A stretch of 64,000 nt of DNA from Lutibacter oceani (GTDB taxonomy: Bacteria > Bacteroidota > Bacteroidia > Flavobacteriales > Flavobacteriaceae), in the NCBI RefSeq assembly GCF_003384935.1, contig NZ_QTTQ01000009.1:682001-746000 (forward strand), given 5' to 3'. Below, piece by piece: positions 15,517-24,615 of the stretch. The first letter of the stretch is position 1; each line of letters begins with the position of its first letter. The position numbers and the translations under genes are program-made. Under the pieces are notes generated by a model. That model had not been told where the DNA came from, did no database searches, and saw only the letters and a list, made by a program, of their open reading frames with translations.

Positions 15517-17586
15517 ATGAAAAAACAAATGAAAACAAAAATAACAACACTAATTGCATTGTTTCTTCTTTCTTTAGGAGTTAACGCACAAATTGATAGA
15601 ACCAAACAGCCAAAAGCGGGTCCAGCACCTAAAATTAACTTAGGAAAACCTCAAACTTTTGAACTAAAAAATGGTTTAAAAGTTATGGTTGTAGAAAATC
15701 ATAAATTACCAAAAGTAACTGCCAGTTTAATTTTAGATAACGGTCCAATTTTTGAAGATGACAAAGCTGGAGTTTCAAGTATTGCCAGTGGAATGATGGG
15801 AAATGGAACTACTTCAATTTCTAAAGAAGCCTTTGTTGAAGAGATTGATTTTTTAGGCGCATCACTTAATATTGGAAGTCAAAGTGCCAGTTTCAATACG
15901 TTGTCCAAATATTTTCCAAGAGTTTTAACTTTAATGGCTGATGCCGTTCAAAATCCACTTTTAACCCAAGAAGAATTTGAAAAGCAACAAGCACAACTTT
16001 TAGAAGGAATTAAATCTGGAGAAAATAGTGTAGGAGCCGTTTCCGGGAAGGTTGAAAACGCATTAGTTTATGGTAAAAATCATCCTTATGGAGAATTTGA
16101 AACCGAAACAACAGCTACTAATGTTTCTTTAGAAGATGTAAAACAATTTTACAACAACTATTTTAAACCTAATAATGGCTACTTAGTTATAATTGGAGAT
16201 GTAAATTTTAAAGATGTAAAAAAACTAGTTAAAAAGCAATTTAACAACTGGGAAAAAGGAAATTTACCTGAATATACTATCCCAACAGTTAATAATGTGG
16301 CTAAAACAGAAATTAATTTTGTAGATATGCCAAACGCTGTTCAATCTAGTGTTGCTGTTATAAATACCGTAGATTTAAAAATGGGACATCCAGATTATTT
16401 TGCTACCAGATTGGCAAATAAAATTTTTGGTGGTGGCGGTGAAGGTAGACTTTTCTTAAACCTTCGTGAAGATAAAGGCTATACATACGGCGCATACTCA
16501 AGCTTAGGTACAGATGAAAAAACTTCAACAAAATTTAAATCGTCAGCTACTGTTAGAAATATGGTTACAGATAGCTCTGTTGTTGAATTTATTAAAGAAA
16601 TAAAAAACTTTAGAGATACAAAAGTAACTGAAGAAGAGCTAAAAAATGCAAAAGCTGCGTATGTTGGTAACTTTGTAATGGCTATAGAAAGACCAACAAC
16701 TGTTGCCAGTTATGCTTTAAACATTGTAACTAAAAATTTACCAGAAGATTTTTACGAAACATATTTACAAAAAATAAATGATGTTACTGTTGACGATGTT
16801 CAACGCGTTGCTCAAAAATATTTTAGTGCAGATAACGCAAGAATAGTTGTTGTTGGCAAAGCATTAGATGTATTGCCAAATCTTGAAAAATTACCTTACG
16901 GAATTATTTATTTTGATAAAGAAGCTACAAAAACTTCAAAACCCGAAATGACTAAACCTATTCCGGCTGGAGTTACTAAAGAAACTGTTTTCAACAATTT
17001 TATAAATGCAGTTGGTGGGGATAAAATTAAAGAAGTTACATCTGTTCATAATACTGCAGAGGCTACTATTCAAGGTATGGTTTTAACTATGGATTCTAAA
17101 GCAATGGCTCCAAATAAACAATCTGTTATTGTTTCAGGTATGGGAATGACACTTTCTAAAATGATTTTTGATGGTGAAAAAGGATATTCTGAACAACAAG
17201 GTGTTAAAACTGAATTAGCAGGAAAAGAACTTGAAAAAATGCTGAACAGTACGTTTCCTTTCCCTGAGGTTGGTTATATAACTGATGAAAAAGTTTCATT
17301 GGAAAAAATAGAACCTATTGACGGAAGCGATGCTTATGTTGTTAAAATTGGTGATGACGTTACTGTATATTATAACGTTGCAACTGGTTTAAAACTAAAA
17401 CAAGTAACTGAACTTGAAGCTGGTGGTCAAAAAATGACTCAAACAATGGATTTCTCAGATTATAAAGAAGTTGATGGTGTTAAGTTTCCTCATTCATATA
17501 AAATGACTGTAGGTCCGCAACAATTTGAATTTATTACAAAAGATATAAAATTAAATAATGGTGTTTCTGAAAGTGATTTTCAATAA
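15517..17586 (+). CDS. M16 family peptidase-like protein, non-catalytic partner with extra C-terminal domain
   Basis: 689 residues with a signal peptide (GVNAQ cleavage region). Two M16 domains cover ~45-480 and include the R/Y pair region of the inactive subunit (LFLNLREDKGYTYGAYS). The HxxEH site is absent (LILDNGPIFEDD at that position). Residues ~490-689 form an additional beta-rich domain resembling outer-membrane lipoprotein-sorting (LolA-like) folds (FNNFINAVGGDKIKEV ... DYKEVDGVKFPHSYK). It should pair with the upstream catalytic protein. Terminator at 17610. Confidence 0.85.
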   Translation: MKKQMKTKITTLIALFLLSLGVNAQIDRTKQPKAGPAPKINLGKPQTFELKNGLKVMVVENHKLPKVTASLILDNGPIFEDDKAGVSSIASGMMGNGTTSISKEAFVEEIDFLGASLNIGSQSASFNTLSKYFPRVLTLMADAVQNPLLTQEEFEKQQAQLLEGIKSGENSVGAVSGKVENALVYGKNHPYGEFETETTATNVSLEDVKQFYNNYFKPNNGYLVIIGDVNFKDVKKLVKKQFNNWEKGNLPEYTIPTVNNVAKTEINFVDMPNAVQSSVAVINTVDLKMGHPDYFATRLANKIFGGGGEGRLFLNLREDKGYTYGAYSSLGTDEKTSTKFKSSATVRNMVTDSSVVEFIKEIKNFRDTKVTEEELKNAKAAYVGNFVMAIERPTTVASYALNIVTKNLPEDFYETYLQKINDVTVDDVQRVAQKYFSADNARIVVVGKALDVLPNLEKLPYGIIYFDKEATKTSKPEMTKPIPAGVTKETVFNNFINAVGGDKIKEVTSVHNTAEATIQGMVLTMDSKAMAPNKQSVIVSGMGMTLSKMIFDGEKGYSEQQGVKTELAGKELEKMLNSTFPFPEVGYITDEKVSLEKIEPIDGSDAYVVKIGDDVTVYYNVATGLKLKQVTELEAGGQKMTQTMDFSDYKEVDGVKFPHSYKMTVGPQQFEFITKDIKLNNGVSESDFQ

Positions 17587-17609
17587 AAGAAATGCAATAT
17601 AATTTATTA

Positions 17610-17638
17610 AAAACGGCTCAAGAAATTGGGTCGTTTTT
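17610..17638 (+). terminator. Intrinsic terminator after the M16 operon
   Basis: AAAACGGCTCAA / TTGGGTCGTTTT pairs as a 12-bp stem (two G-T pairs) with a GAAA loop, followed by T residues. It is 24 bp after the stop and just before the convergent EamA stop. Confidence 0.8.
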
Positions 17639-18510
17639 TATTTAGATTTGTTTACCAAATAAACCCCAAGCATTATAATACCACCTGAAACAACTTGAAA
17701 TAAAGTAATTTTTTCACCATCTAAAATTCCCCAAGTTATTGCTACAATTGGAATTAAATAAGTTACAGAAGAAGAAAATATTGGTGTAGAAATTTGAATT
17801 AACCTATTAAACATAATTTTTGCCAAACCAGTACCAAAAATTGCTAAAATTGCTAAATAAAACATCCCTGTTTTAGTTGACTCATTTAATTCAACAGTAT
17901 TAAAAAAATTGGTAAACCATAACACTATTAATGTTGGAATAATAAGAATTACAAAATTAGCCACCGTAATACTTAAAGCGTCTAAATCATGTAAATACTT
18001 TTTTAAAATATTTACGTTTAAGGCATATCCAATTGAGGCTATTAAAATAAAACTAGCATAAAAATAATCTTGATTTGGATTAATTTCAGCTCCTTTTAAA
18101 ATAAGCATTAACGTACCAACCAAGCCGATTAAAACACCTATTAATTGCCTTTTTCTAAAACCAAAACCAAAAACTATAGCTCCAAAAATTAAAGTATTTA
18201 AAGGAGTTAAAGAATTTAAAATTGAAGCAATTGAACTGTCAATTTTTTCAATGGCATATGCAAACAAAAAAGCAGGAAAAAAAGTTCCAACAAGTCCGTT
18301 TAATGTTAAATAATACCAGTGTCTTTTTTTAATGCTGAATATCTTTTTTGCTCCAATTAAAATTAAAAAAGCAGCCGTAAATAAAATTCTTAAAGCTCCA
18401 ACATGTATAGGAGATAAACCCAATAAGGCTTTTTTCATTAATATAAATGAACTTCCCCAAATTAATGCAAGAATAATTAAATAAACCCAACGTAAATTTT
18501 TGCTTTCCAT
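17638..18510 (-). CDS. EamA/DMT family transporter
   Basis: 290 residues with about ten membrane helices in two EamA repeats: LIWGSSFILMKKAL in helix 1 and the second repeat starting near YALNVNILKKYL. Drug/metabolite transporter superfamily; likely exports a small metabolite or amino acid. No substrate can be told from sequence. Confidence 0.88.
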   Translation of the reverse strand: MESKNLRWVYLIILALIWGSSFILMKKALLGLSPIHVGALRILFTAAFLILIGAKKIFSIKKRHWYYLTLNGLVGTFFPAFLFAYAIEKIDSSIASILNSLTPLNTLIFGAIVFGFGFRKRQLIGVLIGLVGTLMLILKGAEINPNQDYFYASFILIASIGYALNVNILKKYLHDLDALSITVANFVILIIPTLIVLWFTNFFNTVELNESTKTGMFYLAILAIFGTGLAKIMFNRLIQISTPIFSSSVTYLIPIVAITWGILDGEKITLFQVVSGGIIMLGVYLVNKSK

Positions 18511-18567
18511 TTTTTTTAATAAAATGCAAAATTCGGTTAAATATTCGGATTTGAAGTTATTAGTTTA

Positions 18568-18575
18568 TAAATTTG
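18568..18575 (+). promoter_or_regulatory. Candidate -7 element for the HMA lipoprotein gene
   Basis: TAAATTTG matches TAnnTTTG, 26 bp before the ATG at 18602. A TTTG lies upstream at 18550 but only 14 bp away, so the -33 element is unclear. Confidence 0.5.
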
Positions 18576-18601
18576 CATAAAATATTAAATAGCAACTTTT
18601 T

Positions 18602-19000
18602 ATGAAAAATATAGCATTTGTTTTAATAATTATTTTAACTACAATTTCTTGCAAAGAATCAAGTAAAGAAAACCAACTTAAAGAGAATACTATCTCAAAA
18701 CAAGAAATTGCTGCAAGTTTAAAAAGTATTGAAGTTGATATTGAAGGAATGACTTGCGAAATTGGCTGTGCCAGATTAATTCAGTCTAAACTTTCCAAAG
18801 TTGAAGGTGTAACTTATACCAATGTAGATTTTGAAAGTAAAAAAGGTGTTTTCACTTATGATTCTAACAAGTTAAGTCCCAATGATATTGTTGAAAATAT
18901 TAGCAAAATTGCTGGTGGTGATCTTTATTCTGTGTCTAAAACCAAAGAATTAGATGAAATAATTATTGAAACGATTGAAAATAAAGATGTTATAGAGTAA
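18602..19000 (+). CDS. Lipoprotein with heavy-metal-associated (HMA) domain
   Basis: 132 residues. Lipoprotein signal with lipobox ending TTISC (Cys 17). Residues ~43-110 are an HMA ferredoxin-like fold with the altered metal loop GMTCEIGC (CxxxC instead of CxxC). Probably binds Cu or another soft metal in the periplasm; no transporter is beside it. Confidence 0.82.
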   Translation: MKNIAFVLIIILTTISCKESSKENQLKENTISKQEIAASLKSIEVDIEGMTCEIGCARLIQSKLSKVEGVTYTNVDFESKKGVFTYDSNKLSPNDIVENISKIAGGDLYSVSKTKELDEIIIETIENKDVIE

Positions 19001-19071
19001 AAATAATATAAAATGTTAACAAATTTTATGTTTCTTTGTACTATTAAAATCAATCTAAAAATCATCTAAAA

Positions 19072-19395
19072 ATGAAAACATTTAAATTTTTTATTGCAAT
19101 TGCATTAGTTAGTGTTATTGCGATTTCTTGTAAAGAAACAAAAAAAGAAGAAGTAAAAGATGCTATTGAAGCTACTTCTGAATCAGTTGAAGAAGCCACT
19201 GAAAATGCTACTGATGTAGTTGAGGAAACTACAGATGCTTTAGAAGATGCTGCTGGGGATCTTAAAGAAGGTGCTGAAAAAGCAGTTGACTCATTAGCCG
19301 CTGACGCAAAGGATGCAGCAGCTGAAGCGAAAAAAACTCTTGAAGAAGGAGCAGAAAAAGTAAAGAAAGAAGTTGAAGATGTTATAAAACAATAA
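19072..19395 (+). CDS. Small Ala/Glu/Lys-rich lipoprotein
   Basis: 107 residues. Lipobox AISC at ~17-20, then a low-complexity, strongly helical region of heptad-like Ala/Glu/Lys/Asp repeats (for example EATENATDVVEETTDALEDA). It resembles amphipathic, YtxH- or apolipoprotein-like stress proteins. Function unknown. It ends before a bidirectional terminator. Confidence 0.75.
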   Translation: MKTFKFFIAIALVSVIAISCKETKKEEVKDAIEATSESVEEATENATDVVEETTDALEDAAGDLKEGAEKAVDSLAADAKDAAAEAKKTLEEGAEKVKKEVEDVIKQ

Positions 19396-19415
19396 ACGCT
19401 TTAATTAAAATCTTT

Positions 19416-19447
19416 AAAAACTCCAATTAATTAATTGGAGTTTTTTT
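19416..19447 (+). terminator. Bidirectional terminator between the lipoprotein and ctaA
   Basis: Perfect 15-bp arms (AAAAACTCCAATTAA and complement) with no spacer, flanked by A and T runs on either side, between two convergent genes. Confidence 0.85.
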
Positions 19448-20498
19448 ATGCTTTTTGTTTTCTTAAAGTGTCGTTTAAAAACAACAAACTCATAAAATAT
19501 AGAAGTCCTATTAATTGATGACTTACCCCTAAAAATAATGGAATTTTACCCTGTACGTTTATAACGGTTAATATACCTAATACAACTTGTACAAGAACCA
19601 ATATTAAAGTAGTATTCAACCAAAAACCACCATTATTTTTTACTTTATTTCTTAATTTTAAGAACATATAAATTGTAAACATCAGCAATATATAAGCTAA
19701 AATTCTGTGGGAAAACTGAATAAAAGCAGGAGCAAATAAATAACTATCATAATTAATCATATTTCCCCAATTCCAATTTTCTGAATTCAATAAAACTGCT
19801 GGTATAAATTCGCCATTCATATCTGGCCAACTTGGATAATACAATCCTGCTCTCATACCAGACATTAAACCTGCAAAAATCATTTGAACAAAAGTAATAG
19901 CAATTCCAAATGTTACTATTTTTTTAGAACTCATATATTTATTACTTCCAAAATTATAAACATCAGTAATAGTTTTAACCATTGCAGCAATTACCAAAAT
20001 TGCCAAAATAAAATGAATAGTTAATTTATAGGCGTTTACCCAAGGCCTGTTTACCAAACCACTTTGCACCATAATCCATCCTGCAGAAGCTGTTAAAATT
20101 GTAAGTAAAACAACAATTCCTAAACGTTTAACTAAGTAAAAATTTATTTGCTTTTTAATTAAAAATACTACAAAAGGAATTAGAAAAATAAATCCTAAAG
20201 ACCTAACCCAAAGCCTATGAAAATATTCCCAAAAATATATGAATTTAAAGTCTGCAATATTAAATGTTGAATTAATTTTATGAAACTGAGGAGTTTGCTT
20301 ATATAACTCAAAAGCCTGTAACCATTCTTCAGCATTTAAAGGTGGGATTACTCCAGTAATAACATCCCATCGGGTAATTGAGAGTCCTGAACCGGTTAAA
20401 CGAGTTATACCTCCTAAAATTACTTGACCAACCAGCATTATTAAACCTAATAAAAGCCAGTTTCTTATTGTTTTAGTGTATTTATAATTTGCTTTCAT
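19446..20498 (-). CDS. ctaA: Heme A synthase (COX15/CtaA family)
   Basis: 350 residues with eight membrane helices. GGITRLTGSGLSITRWDVITG is the family signature after helix 1; EYFHRLWVR, KLTIHFILA, QFSHRILAY and GVSHQLIGL carry the four heme-ligand His. The external Cys pairs of Bacillus CtaA are absent, as in the COX15 type. It oxidises heme O to heme A for cytochrome oxidase. 4 bp after gldD. Confidence 0.93.
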   Translation of the reverse strand: MKANYKYTKTIRNWLLLGLIMLVGQVILGGITRLTGSGLSITRWDVITGVIPPLNAEEWLQAFELYKQTPQFHKINSTFNIADFKFIYFWEYFHRLWVRSLGFIFLIPFVVFLIKKQINFYLVKRLGIVVLLTILTASAGWIMVQSGLVNRPWVNAYKLTIHFILAILVIAAMVKTITDVYNFGSNKYMSSKKIVTFGIAITFVQMIFAGLMSGMRAGLYYPSWPDMNGEFIPAVLLNSENWNWGNMINYDSYLFAPAFIQFSHRILAYILLMFTIYMFLKLRNKVKNNGGFWLNTTLILVLVQVVLGILTVINVQGKIPLFLGVSHQLIGLLYFMSLLFLNDTLRKQKA

Positions 20499-20501
20499 TA
20501 C

Positions 20502-21065
20502 TTATTTCCATTCTATAGATTCAACCAAATGAATTAAATCTTTCTCTATATATTTTATTGCAGGTAATATTGAATCATAATTTGGTTTTGTGTAAAAATA
20601 AAGCGACCCCGCAAGTACATTTTTCACACTATCTGTTGCCATAAATTGAATGTTTGAAGCTACATTACCTTCAACATTATAAAGTTTTGCAAATACTTTT
20701 TTGTCATAATTTTCATATGGTAAAGCATTTGAAATTGCATCAGCTTTTATTGTATGCTCGTAAGTTAGTTTTTCAACTTCCCTTAAAATTTCATTTAAAT
20801 TACTATTTACTTCTCTATATGTAATATGTATTGTTGCTTTTAATTCTGGATATTCAATTGTAGCCCAACAATTATCTTTAAAATTAATATTTGCAAACTC
20901 AGAAACATCAAAACTATACGGGCATGTAGAATTGATTTTGAAATAATTACTTTCTGGATATTGCAATTTAAGATAAGGTTTTGGTTTTGGTAAAACATCC
21001 GAATTGCAAGAATAAACCACGAAATTCAAAAGCATCAATAAAATAAAAAATTTCATTTTATACAT
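20502..21065 (-). CDS. gldD: Gliding motility lipoprotein GldD
   Basis: About 187 residues from ATG 21065; ATG 21056 gives a standard signal peptide starting MKFFILLMLLNF and may be the real start, and a GTG at 21071 is less likely. Lipobox VVYSC, then the family PKPKPYLKLQYPE motif. GldD is a periplasmic lipoprotein required for gliding and T9SS function in Flavobacterium. It overlaps or abuts gldE, its usual neighbour. Confidence 0.93.
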   Translation of the reverse strand: MYKMKFFILLMLLNFVVYSCNSDVLPKPKPYLKLQYPESNYFKINSTCPYSFDVSEFANINFKDNCWATIEYPELKATIHITYREVNSNLNEILREVEKLTYEHTIKADAISNALPYENYDKKVFAKLYNVEGNVASNIQFMATDSVKNVLAGSLYFYTKPNYDSILPAIKYIEKDLIHLVESIEWK

Positions 21066-22374
21066 TTCCACTAATTGTAACCTTTAATTGTTTAATTCTT
21101 TTTCTATCCATCGATTCAACTTTAAACTTGTAAGATTCAAAATTTATAATTTCATTCTTTTTTGGAAACTTCCCGTGAAGTTCTAGAACAAAACCAGCAA
21201 TAGTTTCAGATTCGCCTTTATTTTTATCGAATAACTCAGTATCTTGTATTTCTAATATTTTATAAAAGTCCTTCAAATTAGTTTTTCCATCAAAAATATA
21301 ATTGTATGCATCTAATTTAGAATATGAAATATCATCATCATCAAATTCATCATTAATATCACCAACAATTTCTTCAATAACATCTTCAAGGGTAATTATA
21401 CCGCTTGTTCCACCATATTCATCAACAACAATTGCTAAATGGTTTTTCTTTTCTTGAAATTCCTTTAGCAAATCATCCAACTTTTTATTTTCTGGAACAA
21501 AATAGGGTTCTCTTATTAAATCTTGCCATTTAAAGTTTTTTTTATTTAAATGCGGCAACAAATCTTTGGCGTATAAAACACCAATTATATCATCTGTACT
21601 TTCATTATAAACCGGATTTCTGGAAAAACCTTTTTCAACTATTTTTGCTAAAACATTCTCATATGATTCTACATTAGAAAGTGCAAATACATCAATTCTA
21701 GGTGTCATTATTTGTCCGGTTTCAGTATTTCCAAAATTTACGATACCTTCTAATATTTTCTGCTCATCTTTTGTGGTTGCTTCATCTGATGTTAACTCTA
21801 ATGCTTGGGATAATTTTTCAACAGATAAATTAGATTGTTTTTTACCTAATTTATTTTCAATAACATTTGTTAAACTCATTAATGGCAAGCTAATTATACT
21901 TAAAAGTGAATTTAATATTTTTAAAGGAAACGCCATAAAAGAAGCAAATTTTAATGAATTTCTTGTGGCATAAATTTTTGGCAATACTTCTCCAAAAAGT
22001 AAAATTAAAAAAGTAACTAAAACAACTTCAATTAAAAATTTTACTAAAACTGATGAAATTCTGTCAAATACAATTTCACCTATATATGCAAAAATTAAAA
22101 CTATTAAAATATTAATAAAATTATTGGCAATTAATATAGTTGCTAACAGTTTTTGCGGATTTTGTAATAATTCTACAACAGATTTTTGCTTACTTGAATT
22201 TGATTCTGAAGCCTGTGTTAAAGTTGTTTTAGACAATGAAAAAAAAGCAACCTCTGCGCCAGAAATTAAAGCTGAAAGCATTAGTAATAGTATTAGCACA
22301 GCTAAACTTGCAATTAGCCATACATTTAAACTTTCATATAAATTAATTAATAAAAATGTGGGTTCAGGATCCAA
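21058..22374 (-). CDS. gldE: Gliding motility-associated protein GldE (CorC/HlyC family), TTG start
   Basis: 438 residues: N-terminal DUF21 membrane domain with three to four helices (~15-190), two CBS domains (MTPRIDVFAL ... NHLAIVVDEYGGTSGIITLEDV) and a C-terminal CorC_HlyC domain. The start is TTG: the codon just before it is TAA in frame and the next in-frame Met is about residue 31 inside the first helix, while MDPEPT is what I recall as the GldE N-terminus. Order mutY-ssb-gldE-gldD is the conserved flavobacterial one. Confidence 0.92.
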   Translation of the reverse strand: MDPEPTFLLINLYESLNVWLIASLAVLILLLMLSALISGAEVAFFSLSKTTLTQASESNSSKQKSVVELLQNPQKLLATILIANNFINILIVLIFAYIGEIVFDRISSVLVKFLIEVVLVTFLILLFGEVLPKIYATRNSLKFASFMAFPLKILNSLLSIISLPLMSLTNVIENKLGKKQSNLSVEKLSQALELTSDEATTKDEQKILEGIVNFGNTETGQIMTPRIDVFALSNVESYENVLAKIVEKGFSRNPVYNESTDDIIGVLYAKDLLPHLNKKNFKWQDLIREPYFVPENKKLDDLLKEFQEKKNHLAIVVDEYGGTSGIITLEDVIEEIVGDINDEFDDDDISYSKLDAYNYIFDGKTNLKDFYKILEIQDTELFDKNKGESETIAGFVLELHGKFPKKNEIINFESYKFKVESMDRKRIKQLKVTISGNV

Positions 22375-22395
22375 TTATTTTCAATTTAATTAAAC

Positions 22396-22839
22396 TTAAA
22401 ATGGCAAATCATCATCGCCACCAACCTCATTAACTGAAGTGTCTTTTTTTTGTACTTCAGATTGTTTAGGAGCAATATTTTGTTGCTGGTTACTTACCTC
22501 ATTTTTGGTAGTTAAAAATGTCATATCTGCCACATGTATTTCAGTAGTATATCTTTTAGACCCATCTTCACCTTCCCATTGACGGGTTTTTATTTTTCCT
22601 TCACAATATACTTTATCTCCTTTATTTAAGTATTTTTCGCAAATTTCTGCCAATTTATTTCTTACTACTATATTGTGCCATTCAGTAGTTGTAACTTTTT
22701 CGCCTGTTTGCTTATTAGTATATGTTTCGTTTGTAGCTAAAGGAAAACGACCTATAGAATTTCCTCCTTCAAAATAATGCATTTTAACTTCATCGCCTAA
22801 ATGCCCTATTAATATCACCTTATTTATTGTACCAGCCAT
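22396..22839 (-). CDS. ssb: Single-stranded DNA-binding protein
   Basis: 147 residues. OB-fold residues 1-105 (MAGTINKVILIGHLG, EWHNIVVRNKLAEI, YCEGKIKTRQWEG), flexible Gln/Ser-rich linker and the acidic tip DDDLPF that binds partner proteins. In the mutY-ssb-gldE-gldD run. Confidence 0.97.
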   Translation of the reverse strand: MAGTINKVILIGHLGDEVKMHYFEGGNSIGRFPLATNETYTNKQTGEKVTTTEWHNIVVRNKLAEICEKYLNKGDKVYCEGKIKTRQWEGEDGSKRYTTEIHVADMTFLTTKNEVSNQQQNIAPKQSEVQKKDTSVNEVGGDDDLPF

Positions 22840-22866
22840 TTTTGTGTTATTTATTAATCAAAAGTA

Positions 22867-23916
22867 CTAAAAAAAATAGTCAGATTTGTATTCATTTAAA
22901 AAATTATTAATCAAAATTGGTACAGGATATTTACTTATATCTTCCCATGAATGCTTATAATTTAATGAATTAGCTATTTTAATTATCCAAAACTTAGCAT
23001 AAATATGTTGATGAGATAATTTGTGAGGTTTTATTTTATTATTAAAAAGTTTAACACTCACATTATTTAAACCAAATAAATTAGAAAACGTTTCATGTTC
23101 AATTAGTTCGTTTTCATTAATTGGTTTTAAGGTTTCAATTAGTGGGAATTCGTATAAATTTAACCAAATTCCTTTTTTCCTTTTTACAATTTTTGTAGTA
23201 TTCTCATCGGTTTCAATTACCAAATAATTAAAATACCTGTTTCTAACTTTTAGCTTACCTTCTTTTACGGGTAGATCCTTAATATTATTTTTTGCCAATG
23301 CAGAACAACTACTATTTAACGGACAACTGTTACAATCGGGATTTTGAGGTTTACACATCCGCGCTCCAAATTCCATAATTGCCTGGTTGTTTGTAGCAGG
23401 ATCTTCTTTATTTAATAATTGCTGAGCCAGTTTTTTAAACTCCTTTATTCCTTTTGATGTATTAATAGGAGTATTAATTCCAAAATAACGCGCTAACACT
23501 CTATATACATTTCCATCAACAACCGCCATTGGTTCGTTAAAACAAATAGATGAAATTGCCGAAGCTGTATAATCACCAACTCCTTTTAGTTTAATAATTT
23601 CACTGTAATTTGAAGGAAATACACCGTTTAGCTGATTTACAATATATTTTGCAGAAAAATGCAAGTTTCGTGCTCTTGAATAATAACCTAATCCTTGCCA
23701 AAGCTTTAGCACCTCTTCTTCAGGTGCAGCAGCCAAATCATTTACCGTAGGAAAATTTTCAACAAATTTAAAATAATAGTTCATTCCTTGGTCAACTCTG
23801 GTCTGTTGTAAAATAATTTCTGACAACCAAATATAGTATGGATTTGTAGTGTTTCTCCACGGCAAATCTCTTCTATTATTTAAATACCAGTATATGAGTT
23901 GATTAGAAAAATTCAT
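22867..23916 (-). CDS. mutY: A/G-specific adenine DNA glycosylase MutY
   Basis: 349 residues from ATG 23916 (the longer frame needs TTG). Removes A mispaired with 8-oxo-G. LPWRNTTNPYYIWLSEIILQQTRV with catalytic Glu, LKGVGDYTASAI helix-hairpin-helix, VDGNVYRVLAR with the catalytic Asp, iron-sulfur loop C-x6-C-x2-C-x5-C, and a C-terminal NUDIX-like 8-oxo-G recognition domain. Divergent from the HU gene. Confidence 0.96.
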   Translation of the reverse strand: MNFSNQLIYWYLNNRRDLPWRNTTNPYYIWLSEIILQQTRVDQGMNYYFKFVENFPTVNDLAAAPEEEVLKLWQGLGYYSRARNLHFSAKYIVNQLNGVFPSNYSEIIKLKGVGDYTASAISSICFNEPMAVVDGNVYRVLARYFGINTPINTSKGIKEFKKLAQQLLNKEDPATNNQAIMEFGARMCKPQNPDCNSCPLNSSCSALAKNNIKDLPVKEGKLKVRNRYFNYLVIETDENTTKIVKRKKGIWLNLYEFPLIETLKPINENELIEHETFSNLFGLNNVSVKLFNNKIKPHKLSHQHIYAKFWIIKIANSLNYKHSWEDISKYPVPILINNFLNEYKSDYFF

Positions 23917-23978
23917 TGCTTTTTTTATAAAACGCAATAATACATCTTTTAATCGATTAAATTTTAATGAATTAACTT

Positions 23979-24008
23979 TTTGATTTTGATTATTATATCA
24001 TATATTTG
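23979..24008 (+). promoter_or_regulatory. Promoter of the HU gene
   Basis: TTTG at 23979-23982, 18-bp spacer, TATATTTG at 24001-24008. This matches the Bacteroidota consensus; the transcript would start near 24015, 35 nt before the ATG. Confidence 0.75.
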
Positions 24009-24049
24009 CCGTCTTAATTTTATAATAACATATATAACTATATTTAAAA

Positions 24050-24340
24050 ATGACGAAAGCAGAAATCGTATCGAATATTTCAGACAAATCTGGAATAGAA
24101 AAAGCAGATGTTTTAGCAACTGTTGAAGCGTTTATGGACGAGGTAAAGAATTCTTTAGAAAAAGGAGACAATGTTTACTTAAGAGGATTTGGAAGTTTTA
24201 TTATTAAAACTAGAGCTGAAAAAACTGGAAGAAACATTTCAAAAAATACTACAATTAAAATACCAGCTCACAACATCCCAGCTTTTAAACCTGCAAAAGT
24301 ATTTGTAGAAGGTGTAAAAAGCAAGGTTGAAGTAGCATAG
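24050..24340 (+). CDS. HU family DNA-binding protein
   Basis: 96 residues, the standard HU length. MTKAEIVSNISDKSGIEKADV dimer helices, GDNVYLRGFGSF turn and the beta-arm GRNISKNTTIKIPAHNIPAF with the intercalating Pro. A nucleoid protein. Followed after 37 bp by a 30-residue basic protein gene, probably in one transcript. Confidence 0.96.
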   Translation: MTKAEIVSNISDKSGIEKADVLATVEAFMDEVKNSLEKGDNVYLRGFGSFIIKTRAEKTGRNISKNTTIKIPAHNIPAFKPAKVFVEGVKSKVEVA

Positions 24341-24377
24341 GTTAAAAGCATTTATTAACACAAAACAACATTTTATT

Positions 24378-24470
24378 ATGCCAAGTGGTAAAAAAAGAAA
24401 AAGAGCTAAAATCTCTACTCACAAACGTAAAAAAAGAGCTAGAGCAAATAGACATAAAAAGAAAAAGTAA
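24378..24470 (+). CDS. 30-residue Lys/Arg-rich protein, candidate small ribosomal protein
   Basis: ATG 24378 to TAA 24470. The peptide starts MPSGKKRKRAKIS and ends in KKKK; 19 of 30 residues are Lys, Arg or His. I recall nearly identical short ORFs across Bacteroidota, often unannotated. The spacing of basic residues resembles actinobacterial bS22 and the mitochondrial mS38/AURKAIP1 tail, so a ribosomal location is likely (inference). It ends inside the left arm of a terminator, as expected of a last gene in a transcript. Confidence 0.75.
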   Translation: MPSGKKRKRAKISTHKRKKRARANRHKKKK

Positions 24471-24489
24471 GCTAAGCTTACTTTTTCTT
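24462..24489 (+). terminator. Intrinsic terminator after HU and the small basic protein
   Basis: AAAAAGTAAGCT and its complement form 12-bp arms around one A, overlapping the stop codon of the small gene and followed by T-rich sequence. Confidence 0.85.
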
Positions 24490-24615
24490 TGACTTTTAAA
24501 AAGTTCATTGAAATAAATAGTTGCTTAATAGCAGCTATTGTTGGGTAAAAATTCCTGTAAAACTTATTATAAATCGTTCAACCGTTTCGGTGGTTGGGCA
24601 TAAAAACAATTCAGA

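Noticed and set aside
19013-19020. TGTTAACA palindrome before the small lipoprotein, compared with the Crp/Fnr-type dyads
   Set aside because: Only 8 bp and lacking the spaced 7-bp arms; expected by chance in A/T-rich DNA.
24579-24601. CGGTGGTTGGGCA sequence before rng, compared with the REP-like GGTGGTTGAGCGG element
   Set aside because: Similarity is limited to about ten bases and the rest of the element is missing.
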